From: Lunularia cruciata
Lineage: Eukaryota; Streptophyta; Marchantiopsida; Lunulariales; Lunulariaceae
DNA: 64,000 bases
Direction: 5' to 3'
Assembly (NCBI GenBank): GCA_948567375.1
Contig: OX419762.1
Span: 46,295,034-46,359,033, forward strand
A program made the translations under genes and the position numbers. Below the pieces are notes generated by a model, which made no database searches, had not been told where the DNA came from, and saw only the letters and a program-made list of their open reading frames with translations. How positions within the stretch are numbered: the stretch's first letter is position 1; each line of letters opens with the position of its first letter. This document shows, in pieces, positions 23,144-33,839 of this stretch.

Positions 23144-24234
23144 CAATGTAAAAAGTGCTATTGAAGAATATCCAATCAATGAATGTTATGAAGATGGTTT
23201 GAAATTGACTATGGAGGTTGAAGCAAAAAGATAGCATACAAAAGTATGTGGAGGTATTTCTTGATCTACATGTTATGATAACCAATGTGAGTCTAGCAAA
23301 AGCTCTTGAAAATTTCAAACAGGGGTTAAAAGAGCAAATTTGCCAAGAGGTAATGATAAAAAATCCTTGCACTATTTTTGAAGCCTTATGCATGTGCCCA
23401 AAGAATAGCAAGGTGCTTGGAAGAGGTGAAGGAGTAGTCTGACGCAACATTATGATGAAACATTGCACTTTGGCGGAGCAATTCCTTTGGAATTGTGCAA
23501 CATTCCTTCCCAAGACTAAGAAGAACAAGGATAGGTTGAGAAAAGAGAGATGGAGTCCCATAAGGAGAAGAGGCTCATGCAAAACAAGAACATTATTACA
23601 ATTGCAGCCAAGTTGGGTACATAGCTATCAATTGTAATGCTTATCTTCCTAGAAGGCCTTGGTCTCCATACAAATGACCTTTGAACAACATGGAGAGACA
23701 AATGAAAAGGAAGATATTGAAATCACATCAAAAAATAAAGATTGCCAATAAATGTACCTCATGGCCTTATTGCCTCAATGGAGAAGAGCAAAAGCAAGGA
23801 GAGGAAGAGGATGAGTGGCAAAGGTTAAGGAAGATAAACACATAACTAATAGTTATAAATGGAATCCTAGAAGGCAATCAAGTGAGAGTATTGGTAGACC
23901 TTGGAGCAATAGATAATTTATTGTCTTGCTTTATTACAATCAAGTTAGGGATAGATCAAGAGAAGGATTAGAATGAAGAAGTAGAATTACCTAATGGTTA
24001 GATATAGAGTATTGATTCATTACCTAGAAAGTTAACACTCTTTATAAGAGAGTATTAAGAAGAAATTAAGTGGCAAGTGATATGGTTAGCTTGTTACAAT
24101 GTGATCTTAGGCATGTCATCGATGGAGCACTACAACCCTATAGTCTATTGGAAAAAAAAGTAATGAGAACTAGCAAATGGAAGATCATTAGGGATATAAA
24201 AATTTTGCAAAGGCAAGAACTGCCTCTCTATATC
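23144..24234 (+). pseudogene. Chromovirus G gag (C-terminal part) and protease
   Basis: Resumes after M copy 2. Gag-type sequence is clear at 23218-23400 (IQKYVEVFLDLHVMITN, ALENFKQGLKEQI). A decayed zinc knuckle, YYNCSQVGYIAINC, lies near 23600. An aspartic protease motif, VLVDLGAIDNLLS, lies near 23890 (the usual D-S/T-G is D-L-G here), with ILGM-type sequence downstream. U copy d interrupts at 24235, before RT. Stops are frequent. Confidence 0.75.
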
Positions 24235-27200
24235 TATGACAACCCAACAAATATCACTTTTGCGGTAATCGGGTAAGTAAAGTTTGTTCCCACAGAGATA
24301 TGATTCAAAATTGGTCAAATACAAAGCAAAGTAACAATTGCAGTTCTTCTTGAGTTCTTCTTTAGTCTCTCAAGTAGAAACCACACCCAGAAGAGAGTAA
24401 CAAGCATTGACTCACAGTCTTGTCACGAATTAGCACTCCTTAATCACAACTCCATCAAATCTTTCCAAACAATCTTGATTATGATGATTCAGGCTCTCCC
24501 AAAAACTACACTTCATTGCAAAACAACTTTGCCTTAGAATTGTGTTTCACCCCTCCACTAAAGGCACAACTTCCTCGATCAAAATTGCTTCATATCAACT
24601 TCATGCTGCACTCACAAATGCAGAATTCTACCAACACTACAATTCCTCTCAGATCTGTCAAGGCATTGCTTTGATTGCACTTCACTCAAGATCATACACA
24701 CAGAATGAAGATCAAGGCTGCGGAATCCAACATCCAACAAGCACATGGACTTGCACTTCAAAATTCTCCCAACACTCACAATTACAAACACAAACTTGAT
24801 ACTTGGAATCAAGCTCAAGCGACGAGCACTACTTCACAGCACTTTGCTTTATCTATTCTCAAAATTATGAGCATTGAACAACATAAGACTGCAAATGCAA
24901 CTCTTAAATAGTGAAGCAATTGACAGTTCTAACAAAAATACTGTTTCCTAACAACTCTACAAACCTATTGATCCAAAATGACAATGCACCTCTTCATATC
25001 TGCCTCTTCAAATCTCAATTTTGTTTCTAATCCAATCCGATGTCTACTTCATCATCGGCTTTCAAACCTAAACCCAAAGTAACTTCACCTACTATTACTC
25101 TATCCTCGGGTTTCATAACTCCTTACTCTTCTATCAATTCTACTACTTCTTCACTCTGATCTACAATTGAGGTCATGGGTAACCTTTCTACTACTTTATC
25201 TTCCGACCTACTCTTCTCTAAAGTGTCAGATGTCAAATCCAAAGACACATGCACTCCTACTTCTCTTACTTCAAGTCTTCATACTTCTTCTACCTCACTA
25301 CAAAGTTTAGCTAACTCCGTCCTAATAATGTCTAGTCTGAGACACACATTGTTCCCCACCTCTAACATCTTCCTATCTACACAATCTTGCAGCCAGATTA
25401 AGAGATTATTTAATTCTGTATCCTTTGCCTTCCTCTTGCGCTTCTCCTGCACTAGCAACTTTAGCTCATGCAACCTTGCCTCTTCGAGTTTAAATTCCAC
25501 TTCCGTACTCAGCATGGCCTTAATTTCATTGACAACACCTTCTACTGTACTAGTTTCTTCCACCACCGTAAACTTCTCCTTCTTCCTCTCTTCGTCTAAT
25601 TCACTACGATACATCTAAAGCTCATCTTCAAATTCAGCTTTTAATGCTTCCTTCTCCCTTTGATGTATAGAGAGTTGTTCCTCTGCTTCTCGCATCAACC
25701 CTCTCAACCAATCTTCTTCTCTACTCTGCTCCGTCAACACTCATTGCCAGGCCTTATCTTTCTCCGCTGCCTTCTTCTTAAGGCTCTCCAACTCTTGCTC
25801 CATCACCGCAGCAATTGCCTTGGAGTGTATCAACTCAACACGCACCCCTACAAGTTCTCCTTTCAATCCCGCAATCATTGCAGTCATCTCCTTCACTTCC
25901 TCATGATTTTTACTAACTCTTCCCTTGTTGCCTCAAAGTGCCTACTCCAAAGAACCTCCTCAACCCAAAGTTCTTCAACCTCCATCTCCACTCTTGTCAG
26001 CTTACTTCATAACAACAAGGTTTTGGCACTCTAGGTTTTTACCACTGCTAATTCATCTGGTACATCAAGCTTGGCACTTATCATCTCCATCTTCTTCTAT
26101 TGCAACATCGTCAACAATGAGCATACTACCTTGGACAAATAGTCCACTCCTTCACACCTTGCATCCTTTGCTCGGACTTTGGGTTCCGACTCTTCTACAT
26201 TTGGTACCTTGCCCCAAAGTCAAGATCTTTGCACCTTCAAAGTTTCCTCCTCAGAACTTTCTCTTTCTTTCTAAGTAAGGTTATTGTGCCCCACTATAGA
26301 TACACTCAAGGCATTCTTACGCTTGGCAGCTTGGGGTTGTGCTTTGCCTTCTTCTCCCTTCTTCTTCTCACTGCCTTGTTCCATCATGGAAACTTCGGGA
26401 CTCGGCTTTCTAACCTCTTTCATCGGCTGTATCACTTGTTGGACCTCCGCTTTGCCTTCGCTGTTGCTACTAAATTCTTCACTTTGTAGCGTAAACTCCT
26501 CTTCTTTGCCCTACACTCCTTCCTTCAATCCGGTTTCTTCTTCCGATTCTTCTTCTTCTTCTTGCATGACTTCCTTTGTCTTCACTATCACCGCCATTGG
26601 GTTAAGCTTTGGAACTTTCTAGGGTTGTACTGTCACAACATGACTCTCAGGCTTGGTCTTCTTTTGCACCCTTAGAAGGTCAATCGCTATGATCTTTTCT
26701 CTCCCACTCTCTTTGTAGTACCTATCCGCCTCTCACACTCTCTCCATGTAGTATCGCTCATCTGCATTGGCTTCCTTGCGCAAATCTGGATGAAAGTGCG
26801 ACCGCATTTGACTTTGCTCTTCCAAAGTCAGCAAGTTCAACCCAATATAAAAGTGTGTTGTGAATGGCACAAAATAATGTGGTGGCATATCCATTCTCCA
26901 TCCTGATATCATCTGCCCCACTCTTTGATGCATGCATTTCACCCAATCTACTGCCTCTCCCTCAAACATTTGGTGAAAGAACACCGCCTATTGCATAGTA
27001 ACATAGGTGGTTTGCTCTGGTTTGAACATGGCCATCATTGCGCTTACAATTCCTCCCTGCTCAGGGTCTCTATAACTATCCACCTTATACCCATTCTTAG
27101 TGCGGGGTTGATTGAACGACTTCCTTACTTCGGTAGTCTCTTTTGAAGCATCACACTTCTGATAGAAGGTGGTACCTCCTACCTCTCCAGCTTCCCTTCC

Positions 27201-27973
27201 CAACACTACTCTCCAATCCGCCTCTGTCCATCAAGCGGGATTCCCTCTCTTCTCCTCATGCTTTGGCCCATCCTTGCAATTGCTTGCTACAATTTCTACC
27301 ATGAAACTTGGAAAACTGAAATTCTAGTTCCAGGCCAGGAACGTGATACAAAGTCTTGTCAAGACTTTGATCCGCGCTATTACTTCTAATCTACAAATTG
27401 CAAGCCCTCTCACCGCACTCTACTTGCTTACTTTTGGTGTCATCGTGTGCTTCCTTGCTTTTCTCTTATGGAAGATTGTCCCCAAAATCCTAACCCACTC
27501 CTCTTCCTATGGATTTGCAATTTGCATTACTTTGGTCAACTCTGAAAAGACACCGGGTAGCGACTGGACATTGCTCCTTCTTCTTGCTCAACGTGTAATT
27601 TATAGTCCTGCGCCAATCAGTCGCTCCTCCTCTCAAATTTCTGATTTGATGAAGTTGTTGCCTGTCACTATCAAGAAGTTCTTGATCCCGAGGTCATTAC
27701 TTTCTTCCCCCGTACTTTCTTGATTGTGCCAACTCCAAAGAAGTTTGTTATAGGTTCTTTGGATCTGCTTGCGCTGCCCAATACAAAGTCTCTCTCTCTA
27801 TCTTTGTCTTCGGGTTCTTCTTCACATCTTGACCCGAGGTCAACTTCGGGTTTTACTTCACTTCCTCGCTTCTTCTTATTTCTCCCCAGGGTAGCCCCCT
27901 TTAGGTTCTAACCCTCTACTTTTGCTTTAAAATGCAAATAAAACAATCAAAAATGAAAAATGTGGGTACCACA
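24235..27973 (-). mobile_element. U element copy d (long, both ends and perfect TSD)
   Basis: The best-delimited long U copy: 3,739 bp, from TATGACAACCC at 24235 to GGGTACCACA ending at 27973, with a perfect 5-bp target duplication ATATC (24230-24234 and 27974-27978). It has no direct terminal repeats. The first 700 bases of the element do not resemble the last 760. It interrupts chromovirus G between protease and RT. Confidence 0.9.
25027..27330 (-). pseudogene. U-family coiled-coil protein, copy d
   Basis: Decayed homologue of the frame at 1788-3902. The conserved block reads well here: YRDPEQGGIVSAMMAMFKP, EQTTYVTMQ, VFFHQMFEGEAVDWVKCMH and PPHYFVPFTTHFYIGLNLL (26733-27206). An acidic linker follows, then Lys/Glu-rich coiled coil with many stops, then the ADDEVDIGLD C-terminus with its stop at 25027-25029. 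Together with copies a and c this defines a family-wide protein of roughly 700 to 800 residues. No known catalytic motif is seen. Confidence 0.6.
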
Positions 27974-28042
27974 ATATCATAGAGACAATACTTGTCAATA
28001 AGACAAATAGATGTTTCATGGATCTAATATGAGAAGTCTAGA

Positions 28043-28810
28043 GTGCACAACTTGATGGATAAATTCCTAAGAATTTTGAAAGATGTGGTCAATGAGTTTC
28101 AATGTGTCTTTCCTTTTGATTTACCCTCAAGATTACCACCAAAAAGGAGAGTAGAACATAAAATCAAGATACTTCTTGGGAAGACACCTCCTTGTAAGCC
28201 ACATATCAACTATTATCTCATGAGTTGGAGGAATGTAAGGCTCAAATTGAGGATATGCTATATAAAGGGTTTATCCAACCCAACATATCACTATATGGGG
28301 CTCCTAACTTGTTTGTTAAGAAGAAAGATGATACAATGTGCATGGGCATTAACTATTGGGGTCTAAATCAACAAATGATGAAGAATAAATACCCACTACC
28401 TTGCATGGATGACCTATTTGATCAACTCAATGGGGCAAAAATTTCACCAAACTTGATCTATGGAGCAATTATACCCAGATTAGGATTGAAGAGGAAGACA
28501 TACACAAAATTGCCTTTCAAACAAGGTATGGTCACTTTGAGTACTTGATGATGTTGTTTGGCCTCACCAATGCACTAGCCACTTTCATGAGTTTGATGGA
28601 TGATATATTTTGTCTGTACTTGGATAAATCTATTATCATTTTCCTTAATGATATCTTAGTCTATAGTATGATTATGCCTATAGTAGGACTATGATGGAGC
28701 ATAAGCAACATATATGAGAAGTCTTCCAAATTTTGCAATAGAACCAATTGTATACAAAAATCTCAAAGTGAGTTTGGCAAGTATTAAGTAGATTACTTTG
28801 GGCATAGAGT
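28043..28810 (+). pseudogene. Reverse transcriptase, chromovirus G
   Basis: Ty3/gypsy [52 protein letters not shown], then in shifted frames [22 protein letters not shown] and the catalytic-site region [12 protein letters not shown]. The usual Y/F-x-D-D reads FLND, so one catalytic Asp is lost. Stops and shifts also disable it. Confidence 0.85.
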
Positions 28811-29345
28811 AAGTGCAAAAAGTATGCAAGTCTTAAAAAATAAAATAAAGGTCATAAGAAATGGAGTGCTCCAAAAGATCAAACTCAATACAAGAGTTTC
28901 TTGGGATTGATAGAGTTCTATCATTCATTTGTCAAGGACTTCTCCAAGGTCACACAACCTCCAACAGCACTACTTGGCAAGAGGAAGAAGTAGATGTAGG
29001 AAATTGTGCAAGAATAGCCTGTCAAGAATTGAAAGATGCATTACTACATGCACCAATCTTGAAATGGTATTACCCTAAACATCCAATCAAGTTGGTTATA
29101 AAAGCATCAAGTGTTGCGATAGAAGCAATCCTACAATAGAAATGGAATGATGGATGGCATCTAGTTGCATATTTCTCTCAAAAGTTTTTATCAACAAAAT
29201 GCAACCATCATATCATCAAATGAGAAGCGTTGGTCATTGTCCTTGCAACCAAGCATTGGAAGCACTATCTTGGCAAGAAGGCATTTGTAGTGGAGATAGA
29301 CCACAAACCTCTAGTCTACCTCAAGACACCTAAAGATCTATTTTA
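28811..29345 (+). pseudogene. RNase H, chromovirus G
   Basis: Follows RT. Recognisable pieces are QEFLGIDRVLSF near 28890, HPIKLVIKASSVAIEAILQ (29080-29138), HLVAYFSQKFLST, EALVIVLATKHWKHYLGKK and VEIDHKPLVYLKT to about 29330. The order matches chromovirus RNase H. Internal stops are present. Confidence 0.75.
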
Positions 29346-29569
29346 TTGATAGGTTTTTTGGGTAGAGTGGAGACAACGGTTCAACATGATAATCACATAT
29401 GGGGAAGGCAAGATGTAACTTGCATATGCATCCACTTGTATGCTTATGGCAAAAAATCTAGTAGTACAGGTCACGATGAACCCATAATTTTAGCCACGGA
29501 TTCTTATGGCTATGAAGATTGTCCCATAGACTATAGGAGCTTGATCATCCAAAGGCATAATTAGTACCC

Positions 29570-30340
29570 AAGGACTCACCTTTTGTGATGGCAAGTTATG
29601 GATCCCAAATGCACCAAATTTAAGAACCACCATCCTAGCAAAATGTCATGATTCTACCATTGCAAGTCATGTTGGATTGGACAAGACCTTAGATGTAGTC
29701 AAATGCCATTACTATTGATCCAAGATGAGCAATTATGTAATGGAGTATGTTCAAATTTTCCTTTTCTATCAAAAAAATAAAGCCTCTAATTAAGCTCTTA
29801 CAAGACTCCTTCAATACCTTCCTTCTCCTACAAAACATTGAGAGTAGATCAACATGGATCTAGTTTGTGAATTACCCAAGACAACCTCAAGGTTTGATTC
29901 TATTATTGTCTTTGCAGATTGACTAAGCAAAATGATTCATGTGTGTTTTATGACCAAGGATGTGATGCTCTATAATTAGCTCAATTGTACTTAGCTACAG
30001 TCTTTTCTCATCATGACCTATCTTGAGTGCTCATCACCGATCAAGGCACTTAATTCACTAGTTTTATTTTGGAGAACACTCTTTGGTATCTTCAAAACCA
30101 AATTGGCCATATCCATGGTATACCATCTACAAACCAATGGACAAACAAAGTGGGCTAATCACACTATTGAGGACATGCTCCGGGCCTTCATCTTAGAGGA
30201 GCAAGAAAGGTGAGACACCTTACTTCTATTGGTAGAGTTTGCCTACAACAATTTAGTGAATGCATCTACACAAGTCACACCATTCTTCCTCATGTATGGG
30301 AAGCACCCTTTCACACCTTTAAGCTTGGTAAAGATCTATC
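29570..30340 (+). pseudogene. Integrase, chromovirus G
   Basis: DDE integrase remnant. An HHCC-like region lies near 29640-29700, followed by the core with SIIVFAD, LSKMIHVCFMTKDV and FFGIFKTKLAIS-type sequence, YHLQTNGQTKWANHTIEDML (30120-30180) and LVEFAYNNLVNASTQVTPF (30228-30290). It is non-functional through stops. It is closely related to the separate fragment at 59118-59415. Confidence 0.85.
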
Positions 30341-30689
30341 TAATGGCTATAAAGATTGACGTTGTCAACATTTTTTTGTTTCTAGAATCCAACAATGTGT
30401 GGAGAACACCAAGCACAAGTTGCAAATTGCCCAAAATCAACAAAAATAATAAGCAGATGCACATTATAGATACATGGAGTTTGACATCTAGTTTAGGGAT
30501 CAAGTTTTGCTGTCAACAACAAACCTCATTTTATTGGGCCTTTTCCCATCCTCCATCAAATCAACACAATGGCCTATTACCTTGAGCTACTGCTACTCAT
30601 AAAGATCCATCCAATATTCCATGTTTCCTACTACACAATTATGCAACCTGACCACCTCACTTTCCTTCCATACAAGAAGTTAGACCTTG

Positions 30690-30840
30690 TCCAACACTCA
30701 TTGATGGCACAAAAGAATACAAAGTCAAGCATATTCTCCAAAAATGCATTTGTGGTATTTTCCATCCATGTGTGGAATATCTCATACATTGGAAAAGGTA
30801 TCTATTGAACGAGGTAACATGAGAGCCAACAACTAATTTC
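30690..30840 (+). pseudogene. Chromodomain, chromovirus G
   Basis: The frame starting EYKVKHILQK continues to VEYLIHWKRY and a decayed WEP (the Trp codon is now TGA), then TNFIHA. The aromatic and WEP positions fit a chromodomain at the C-terminus of integrase, which marks the element as a chromovirus. Confidence 0.75.
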
Positions 30841-30904
30841 ATTCATGCATTGGTGTTAGTGTAATCTTTTGAGCAATTGCTTTGCAATGATGATATTGCA
30901 TCTT

Positions 30905-30917
30905 AAAAGGGGAGGTT
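30905..30917 (+). promoter_or_regulatory. Polypurine tract, chromovirus G
   Basis: AAAAGGGGAGGTT lies directly before the 3' LTR, the normal plus-strand priming site. Confidence 0.8.
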
Positions 30918-31495
30918 TGCAATACCATTAGCCAAATATATTATCTACAAGTGGAAATTGGCTTGGTAATATCTAGAGGAATATTATATATTATGGTCTA
31001 AGTAGATCAAATAGAGGTGTCATCAAAGAGTACTTCCATTAATAGGATAGAGATTGAAAACACTTTAAAAAGTTCAAAGCTAATTTTGGAGGTCTAAACA
31101 AATGAATTAAGCCAAGAAAAATGAAAAAAATCTTACCCTTCTAAGGGAAAAGGTGTTGCCTTATCCCCTTTCTTATTTTCATCTCATTGAGAGCTTTCCA
31201 ATGATACCTCACTCATGTTATTTTGAGCTTCCTATAGGAAGATTCTCCAAAGATTCTCTTTGGTCAAACTTGATAACCAACTAGATAAGACAAGGATTGA
31301 CATGCAATCCATGCAATTTAGGGTGGAGCTCTATGACATATCACCAATCCATGTATGTAATCCAAGCGTGGAGCTCTCTTTGAGTGGATCCTCTTTGTTA
31401 TATAATAAAGACAAGGTGCTCCTTTGGAGCATCAAAGTATAGAGGGATGAAACCTTCTATTTCTCTTGAGGTTCTCCTATCCTTGGAACATTACA
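30918..31495 (+). repeat. 3' LTR of chromovirus G (578 bp)
   Basis: Starts TGCAATACCATTAGCC and ends GGAACATTACA. It pairs with 11901-12566. The bases CTACT follow, matching the CTAGT target duplication. Confidence 0.9.
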
Positions 31496-32730
31496 CTACT
31501 CTCTTTTCTTGTAATCTCCGATGATAGATAATGAAAAATTTATTCAATATGTTGCACAAAAAGTTATTATTATATCTGAAAAATTTAGATGGAAGAATAT
31601 TAAAAAAAGTAAGAAAATAATCCTAAAAAGATAAAACCATGTTAAAGAGTCTACGAAGAATTTAATTCAATAAATTTAAATTATCTTAAAAACCTCTAAA
31701 TTATGCCTAAATAGAAATTATGACCAACTATTGTTTAAGAAAAATATTAAGAAGGCCAAATAAGTGAGCAAGATAAATTTAATTTAATTATATTTCATGG
31801 AGATTAATAAAATATTAGAAAAAGGTAATAATATCTCTTTTTGATTTTTGAGGAAACTGCCACCTAGATAATAAGACGTTATTAGTAATCTATTTCTTAA
31901 CAAGGAAAGAAAATTTGTATAATGTTAATTTGATCTGAATAAAATTATTAGATCCTTTTCAAGTTACAACAATTTTAAAATTAACATACTTAAAAAATTG
32001 AATATAGAAACCCATGAGGATTCAAAGACATTCAATGAGCAATAAAACTTTCATTTGTGCATCTTCAAAATTATACTCCATCATAGCAAAATATGAGATA
32101 ATGTAAATCAAGAGATATTTCAAATATCTTAATAAATTGTCCTAAGAGATCATAATATGGGTAGTTGGTTTTTTTTAGAAATAGATATTATCCAAGATGT
32201 CAAGAATATTTATATATTAAATGTCTATCTTAAGATACCAAGTTATTAGTGGAACTTCCAAAAGTGATAGATTATGGAAGAAATTATTAGAAAAAGCTAA
32301 GATAATTCTATTCACATCAACATTAGAACCAACCAAAATAATCTTTGAAATATAAAGATTTTAATTTCAAGATGTTTCTAATTAATATTCATTACTTTGA
32401 GGAAGATATTTATATATAAATATAAATATAAATCAACTTTGAAACATTTTGACTTTTGAAAAAGAGATCCTTACCTTGTACACTATAATTGTACTAAATT
32501 ATTGCATACTAAATAAGCATGTAAACTTAGATTCTTAGTGATCTTAAAATTTGGGATATATATTATCCTAATACAAATATCCGCAACATCTACAACACTC
32601 AAAAGAAAATTGTTGCCATAAAGTGATGGTCCTGCAGTTGAAGAAGAAACCATGTTATCCTAATGAATCTAGAGTTCAAGAAAACCACAACACTTGCTGC
32701 AACACCACCTTTGGACATCAATGGACAATG
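31496..32730. other. AT-rich spacer, nothing recognised
   Basis: About 1.2 kb with no useful open frame and no recognised repeat. Its last four bases (AATG) are the target duplication of M copy 1. Confidence 0.6.
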
Positions 32731-32836
32731 TGTCGTGCGTATATACATCGCTACACAACATACATCGCTGTCAACATCATACACTATAGAAGCACAACTC
32801 ACACCTAAGTCATAGATAGACTCTAAAGTGCCACAA
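32731..32836 (-). repeat. B2 repeat of M copy 1 (106 bp)
   Basis: Outermost 3' repeat. It follows A2 without a gap and ends GCACGACA at the AATG target duplication. Confidence 0.9.
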
Positions 32837-33286
32837 TAATCAGATTGCTTAACACTCTAAACTCAACTCAACTCAGATCAGTACTTGATCTGTCACTCTA
32901 TAAACTGCCAACAACTAGGCACTGATTACAGTCAAACCACACCCACTCAAGCATAGAGAATCCAGGTGACGCTCGCCGGCCTCTGTCCACCATAGCCAGG
33001 AACTCGAAGGCTCAACATTAGAGAAGTGAGCTCTCTAGAGCTCACTTTGAAACTATACCCCCCTGGACTCGAGCTAGCACTGGAACCCTAACGGTCCCGC
33101 TGACGGCACACTCGACGGTGCAAACGGTGCAAAGTGACGGTGGGCCCCATCGTGAAGTCACTACCCCGAACACCAAATCAGACTGTCGGAAAGTAGTCCT
33201 TGAGAAACTACTAAAATACCTCTAACTACTATCACTGGAACTCCAGTGTCCGAGCAGCTAGATGCGGAACTACAAATGGCGTGACA
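32837..33286 (-). repeat. A2 repeat of M copy 1 (450 bp)
   Basis: Second copy of A, bounded by B1 (through a GC dinucleotide at 33287-33288) and by B2, with no gap. A2 plus B2 forms a 556-bp unit with TGTCACGC...GCACGACA inverted ends. Confidence 0.9.
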
Positions 33287-33288
33287 GC

Positions 33289-33394
33289 TGTCGTGCGTAT
33301 ATACATTGCTACACAACATACATCGCTGTCAACATCATACACTATAGAAGCACAACTCACACATAAGTCATATATAGACTCTAAAGTGCCACAA
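33289..33394 (-). repeat. B1 repeat of M copy 1 (106 bp)
   Basis: In element sense it starts TTGTGGCACTTTAGAGTC, directly after the purine-rich CTAGGGGGGCGA that ends the internal region, and ends GCACGACA. Same length as B2, with only a few mismatches. Confidence 0.9.
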
Positions 33395-33562
33395 TCGCCC
33401 CCCTAGCTGGCGGTTAGGTCCCTCTAACTCCAGATAGCCATCTACTCTAAGTATATGGTATACCCTCTAATGGGCAAAGATCAGGAGGCCGGGTGCTATG
33501 GAGCCCCATCGTTAGTCGCCTGTTTGCAATCTATACCATATAAAGAATGAACTAGCTATAGG

Positions 33563-33839
33563 TCAAGTACATCTAGGACATAACCACTGTCCCTGAGGAA
33601 CCACCGTGAGGGGAGGAGTCATACGAGTCATACATGCCATATGCCATCCTCTCGAACAGCTATCACACACTAACATAGTAGCAGCTCCACCAGAAGAGCC
33701 ACATAACCCTAAACTCAAGCCTGCACGTACAAGTGCTAAGCTTGGGTCCATAGTACCATCAATGTTTGGGAGGTAGCATAGCGCACAATTGCACACATGA
33801 TCCTTCCAAACAACACCATCACGTCCTTCTAATACAAGG
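33563..33839 (-). pseudogene. PHD finger at C-terminus of M pol (copy 1)
   Basis: Continues the polyprotein after U copy e: [31 protein letters not shown], then [38 protein letters not shown] and stop. This is a C4-H-C3 PHD pattern with the conserved Trp two residues before the last pair. The first Cys of the first pair is Leu here, but is present in M copy 3. An extra RMT inside the finger looks like a small duplication. By family knowledge a PHD would read a histone H3 tail and could steer integration, as chromodomains do in chromoviruses. Confidence 0.85.

Larger units (their letters stand above)
11901..31495 (+). mobile_element. Chromovirus G (Ty3/gypsy), full span with nested insertions
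   Basis: A complete but decayed chromovirus: 5' LTR 11901-12566, primer site 12568, gag and protease in two pieces (12590-13638 and 23144-24234), RT, RNase H, integrase and chromodomain (27974-30840), polypurine tract 30905-30917 and 3' LTR 30918-31495. Target duplication CTAGT (11896-11900) and CTACT (31496-31500), one mismatch. Two later insertions, M copy 2 (9.5 kb) and U copy d (3.7 kb), expand it to 19.6 kb. Without them it is about 6.3 kb. Confidence 0.9.

Noticed and set aside
32731-33286. Reading A2-B2 as an ordinary 3' LTR with a standard 5' LTR partner
   Set aside because: The 5' end has A only, followed by internal sequence, and B sits before A2. This pattern is seen in two copies, and three 5' ends begin exactly at A, so simple truncation of one LTR is unlikely.
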